Shown here piece by piece: positions 21,365 through 23,448 of a DNA stretch of 23,448 nucleotides; positions within the stretch are counted from its first letter, which is position 1; every line of letters begins with the position of its first letter. The notes under the pieces were generated by a model that saw only the letters and a program-made list of their open reading frames with translations, was not told where the DNA came from and did not search any database. Source of the stretch: a virus; IMG/VR virus record IMGVR_UViG_3300034284_002254, positions 1 to 23,448 of that record; one strand, 5' to 3'. A program made the translations under genes and the position numbers.

Positions 21365-21837
21365 AGTAAAGCAGCCTGCATGTGCATGTAATCGTAGCCA
21401 CGAGCACGACCTAAACTTACCCATCCTTCAGACTCCACGATACCCCAAAAAGGTTCGTATTCTTTTTTTGCGAAAGAAGCGTGGCTACTCGTCATTCTTA
21501 AAGTGTTTCTATCTGGATCCAGATCTACAGCAGCACCCCAGGAATGAATAGACCAAGAAGTAGTGCTCCCTCTCATTTTACGAACATTTAAACAACCCCC
21601 GAAATAATCTAATCTTAATTTTCTTAATTCACCTTCACCATAAAGTTTTAAGGTTTTTTCAAAAATAGTGTATAAAGAATTTGCAACTTTTTGATGGCAG
21701 GTAACCTTTTTGACTGTCACTTTTGTATCCCAGGCTAATTTAAGAGTATATGGTAATTCTAAAGAAGTCATATTAGTGCCCACAGGACCGTAAAAGTTTA
21801 CCATAGATTGATAATTTTGTTTAGGCCAAGTATTCAT
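21361..21837 (-). CDS. Endolysin, M15-family zinc peptidase
   Basis: This is the lysis peptidase that cuts cell-wall peptide bonds, of the L-alanyl-D-glutamate/D-Ala-D-Ala type. It has the M15 pattern S-x-H-x-x-G-x-A-x-D-x-D at SIHSWGAAVDLD (His98, Asp105) and the distal DYMHMQ (Asp149, His152), matching the zinc-binding H/D/H set and catalytic Asp known from Listeria phage Ply500. The upstream TTG at 21846 would add three residues and overlap the previous gene, so the ATG at 21837, one base after the previous stop (TAATATG), is the better start (158 aa). The N-terminal 90 residues contain no signal peptide, so release requires a holin. Confidence 0.88.
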   Translation of the reverse strand: MNTWPKQNYQSMVNFYGPVGTNMTSLELPYTLKLAWDTKVTVKKVTCHQKVANSLYTIFEKTLKLYGEGELRKLRLDYFGGCLNVRKMRGSTTSWSIHSWGAAVDLDPDRNTLRMTSSHASFAKKEYEPFWGIVESEGWVSLGRARGYDYMHMQAALL

Positions 21838-21838
21838 A

Positions 21839-22297
21839 TTAAACAATTTTTTCTTCTATCCATTTTAAAGGAGCATAAGACGGGTCATCTTTGTATTTTT
21901 CTGCGTATTGTTCTATAATTTTTTGATCTACCTCTTCTTTAATATATTCACTGGACAAAGAAACTTTAGAGTCTGAATCATGTTTCCAGTCGACTAATCC
22001 TTGAATACCTACTAAAGTCGCTACGATACTAGCAACAGCCACAATCATGTCTTTATACATATTAACTAAAGCAGAAACAAAAGGGTCACCTGGCAAAAGA
22101 AATAAAAACAACACAGACGCAAAATACATAAACGCAATAATGGCTACAGCAACCATGGTCATAGCAAATTTTTTAGAAGCCATGTGATTCATGTTTTTTA
22201 ATTCTTCTAAATTAGAAACATTTTTCGTATTAGGGCTTACCCCAGAACGAAGGTACCAAGTCATGTTGTCCAAAATACCTTTTAATTTACCTAACAT
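21839..22297 (-). CDS. Two-transmembrane membrane protein, holin candidate
   Basis: The 152-residue protein has two hydrophobic segments: about residues 42-68 (AMTMVAVAIIAFMYFASVLF) and 78-104 (MIVAVASIVATLVGIQGLV), separated by a short Gly-Pro-Asp turn. A charged, helical cytoplasmic C-terminus (DQKIIEQYAEKYKDDP) follows. Two TM segments plus a charged tail, placed directly before an endolysin, fit a class II type holin, but no holin family signature is certain. Its start ATG lies within the stop region of the upstream tiny membrane gene (7-nt overlap) and it ends one base before the endolysin ATG. Confidence 0.6.
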   Translation of the reverse strand: MLGKLKGILDNMTWYLRSGVSPNTKNVSNLEELKNMNHMASKKFAMTMVAVAIIAFMYFASVLFLFLLPGDPFVSALVNMYKDMIVAVASIVATLVGIQGLVDWKHDSDSKVSLSSEYIKEEVDQKIIEQYAEKYKDDPSYAPLKWIEEKIV

Positions 22298-22410
22298 AAA
22301 ACAGCCCCCACAATAAAACCTAAAACGAAACCCATCAAAAAAATACTTTTAACTGGATTTTCCATAGACCACGCTTTATATTTTTCAGCCCATTTAACAA
22401 TTGTTTCCAT
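22291..22410 (-). CDS. 39-aa single-transmembrane protein in lysis cassette
   Basis: The frame encodes METIVKWAEKYKAWSMENPV and then a C-terminal hydrophobic helix (IFLMGFVLGFIVGAVL) ending in Cys. It starts one base after the u-spanin stop and overlaps the start of the next gene by 7 nt, so it is tightly packed in the lysis operon. A pinholin, antiholin or small lysis regulator are plausible roles. The tight gene packing makes it likely to be real. Confidence 0.6.
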   Translation of the reverse strand: METIVKWAEKYKAWSMENPVKSIFLMGFVLGFIVGAVLC

Positions 22411-22411
22411 A

Positions 22412-23011
22412 TTATAAAACCCCTTTCATTCTCAAATAAACACCTCCACCAATTGTTAATATTAAAACAACAATAAGAATGTTTCTTTTAAGAATAGCTA
22501 AATCCTTTTCAACCAATTGTTTTTGCATTCTATTAAGATCTTGTATCATTTTATTGTTATAATTTTCTTGCTTAGTAAGTTCCTCGTCGACGTTTTTAAC
22601 ATGCTCCTGAAGATTAGAATGATCTTTTTGAAGTTGCACAAAGACATCTTTGTCTTTAAGCAATTGTTGATATTCTTGCGAACTTACTACTATAACAGTT
22701 TGATTTTTAAATTTTTCAGGAACAATAACTACCCTATCTCTTGATACAATTTTATTATTGCTATTAGATACAGACTCGTTGAAATGTTCTGTTGTTTTAT
22801 AAATCCCTTGTATGTTGATTCTTTTTTTAGGGGGTTTTACGATTCTAGAAGCTTGTTCAGAATATTTGTCAGCTAAATCAATACGGGCTTCATTGATAGA
22901 GTCTTTGGTAGCATAAACGGATTGAGATAAAGCCTCGGACTGTTTTTCAGTATAAACGGTGCAAGAGGTTAAAAATAAAGTGCAGACCAAAAGACCGAAT
23001 ATCTTATTCAT
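22412..23011 (-). CDS. Predicted unimolecular spanin (u-spanin)
   Basis: The 199-residue protein has an N-terminal secretion signal with lipobox LTSC (Cys17), so it should be a lipoprotein anchored in the outer membrane. It also has a C-terminal transmembrane helix (about 178-194, ILIVVLILTIGGGVYL) that would anchor it in the inner membrane. Between them lie a beta-like segment (DRVVIVPEKFKNQTVIVV) and a long coiled coil (about 115-172). A lipoprotein anchor plus a C-terminal TM in one chain defines u-spanins such as phage T1 gp11, which fuse the two membranes in the last lysis step. It is the second gene of the visible lysis cassette and is longer than T1 gp11. Confidence 0.78.
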   Translation of the reverse strand: MNKIFGLLVCTLFLTSCTVYTEKQSEALSQSVYATKDSINEARIDLADKYSEQASRIVKPPKKRINIQGIYKTTEHFNESVSNSNNKIVSRDRVVIVPEKFKNQTVIVVSSQEYQQLLKDKDVFVQLQKDHSNLQEHVKNVDEELTKQENYNNKMIQDLNRMQKQLVEKDLAILKRNILIVVLILTIGGGVYLRMKGVL

Positions 23012-23018
23012 ATGTAGA

Positions 23019-23448
23019 TTACTTATTGTCTTCCGTAGAAAGTTGAGCTACATACCCAGATAATAGATGAGCTTTCTTTTTTAAATGATCGTGGGTTTGA
23101 TCATTTAATACGTCACACTTTTTAACAAAGTCGACCCCTAAAATACCAACAAAACCCCCTTGAATACAAACAATAGGAAAAAGATAAACGGAATTGATTC
23201 CTCGATTAGACCAAAAAGATTGTAAAGCGTAATCGTCTTCTGTATCTACATTTATGATCCAACTTTCATGGCCGCTACTTAATTTTTGTAAGGCATCTGA
23301 AAAAAATGAAACTGGTAAATTTTGCATTTTCATAATGTCTGTAGAGACACCAGGAGCAGTGGATTCAAAGGTAACAGACATTTTTTTCATGGATCGATTA
23401 CCAGGAAAGAAATTACCCCCATTATGAAATTGAGCTAACCAAACACGG
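23019..23448 (-). CDS. GAF-like domain protein (5' end cut by window)
   Basis: The frame is open to the right edge, so the start lies outside the window; an ATG at 23390 is internal. The visible part includes VWLAQFHNGGNFFPGNRSMK near the edge, then VTFESTAPGVS, SFWSNRGINSVYLFPI and GGFVGILGVDFV. The pattern FHNGG ... K-x-S-V-T-F-E ... P-V-S ... G-x-x-G-x-L-G-V resembles the GAF-type sensory fold of phage proteins found next to lysis genes. It ends 7 nt before the u-spanin ATG, so it is probably cotranscribed. A ligand cannot be named. Confidence 0.6.
   Translation of the reverse strand, partial: RVWLAQFHNGGNFFPGNRSMKKMSVTFESTAPGVSTDIMKMQNLPVSFFSDALQKLSSGHESWIINVDTEDDYALQSFWSNRGINSVYLFPIVCIQGGFVGILGVDFVKKCDVLNDQTHDHLKKKAHLLSGYVAQLSTEDNK

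Noticed and set aside
1-23448. CRISPR array, tRNA genes, insertion sequences, attachment sites or integrase
   Set aside because: No spaced direct repeats, cloverleaf-like sequence, transposase ends or integrase motifs were noticed when reading through both strands. A dedicated tRNA scan was not possible.

Overview
The window is part of the genome of a T4-superfamily myovirus: a contractile-tailed, dsDNA phage infecting a Gram-negative bacterium. The strongest markers are a syntenic head module (gp4-like head completion nuclease, gp21 prohead protease, core protein, gp22 scaffold, gp23 major capsid protein), a gp5-like baseplate hub with cell-wall-degrading domains, a PhoH-like ATPase, and repeated T4-type late promoter elements (ATAAATA). 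The outer membrane of the host is inferred from a lysis gene that looks like a unimolecular spanin (lipobox plus C-terminal membrane helix). The base composition is AT-rich except for gp23, and phoH plus a 2OG-Fe(II) oxygenase are typical of marine T4-like phages (cyanophage or pelagiphage type). The exact host cannot be read from this sequence.

Layout. 1-4736 (+): tail end of a neck/connector-like structural gene, a conserved small basic protein, gp4, gp21, a prohead core protein, gp22 and gp23, closed by a strong intrinsic terminator (4764-4796). 4840-6414 (+): an HNH nuclease-DNA methyltransferase fusion with its own late promoter, probably a mobile or selfish gene inserted after gp23. 6424-10351 (+): three tandem paralogous appendage/fibre-like genes with variable centres, a 2OG-Fe(II) dioxygenase, an unknown gene and a fourth fibre-like gene. 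10387-15618 (+): a large hydrophobic structural protein, a gp5-like hub whose OB-fold is split by a Cys/His peptidase-like domain and a lytic-transglycosylase-like domain, and a spike-like protein with Cys pairs and HxH motifs. 15615-17429 (-): two unknown genes and phoH, the last preceded by a late promoter and a perfect intrinsic terminator that precedes its own start codon. 17540-20696 (+): a PD-(D/E)xK nuclease-like gene and five small unknown genes, two of them very short. 20693-23448 (-): an unknown gene, then a lysis cassette (GAF-like protein cut by the window edge, u-spanin, 39-aa membrane protein, two-TM holin candidate, M15 endolysin), with a tiny hydrophobic reading frame on the opposite strand.

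Expression logic. Late elements with core ATAAATA lie at eight places. At four of them the spacing to the start codon is exactly 6 nt and at three it is 10-11 nt, and almost no gene except gp23 has a Shine-Dalgarno sequence. If the start site lies where it does in T4, many late mRNAs here are leaderless or nearly so. This promoter/start-codon fusion, the terminated phoH leader and the HNH-methyltransferase fusion are the least ordinary things in the window.
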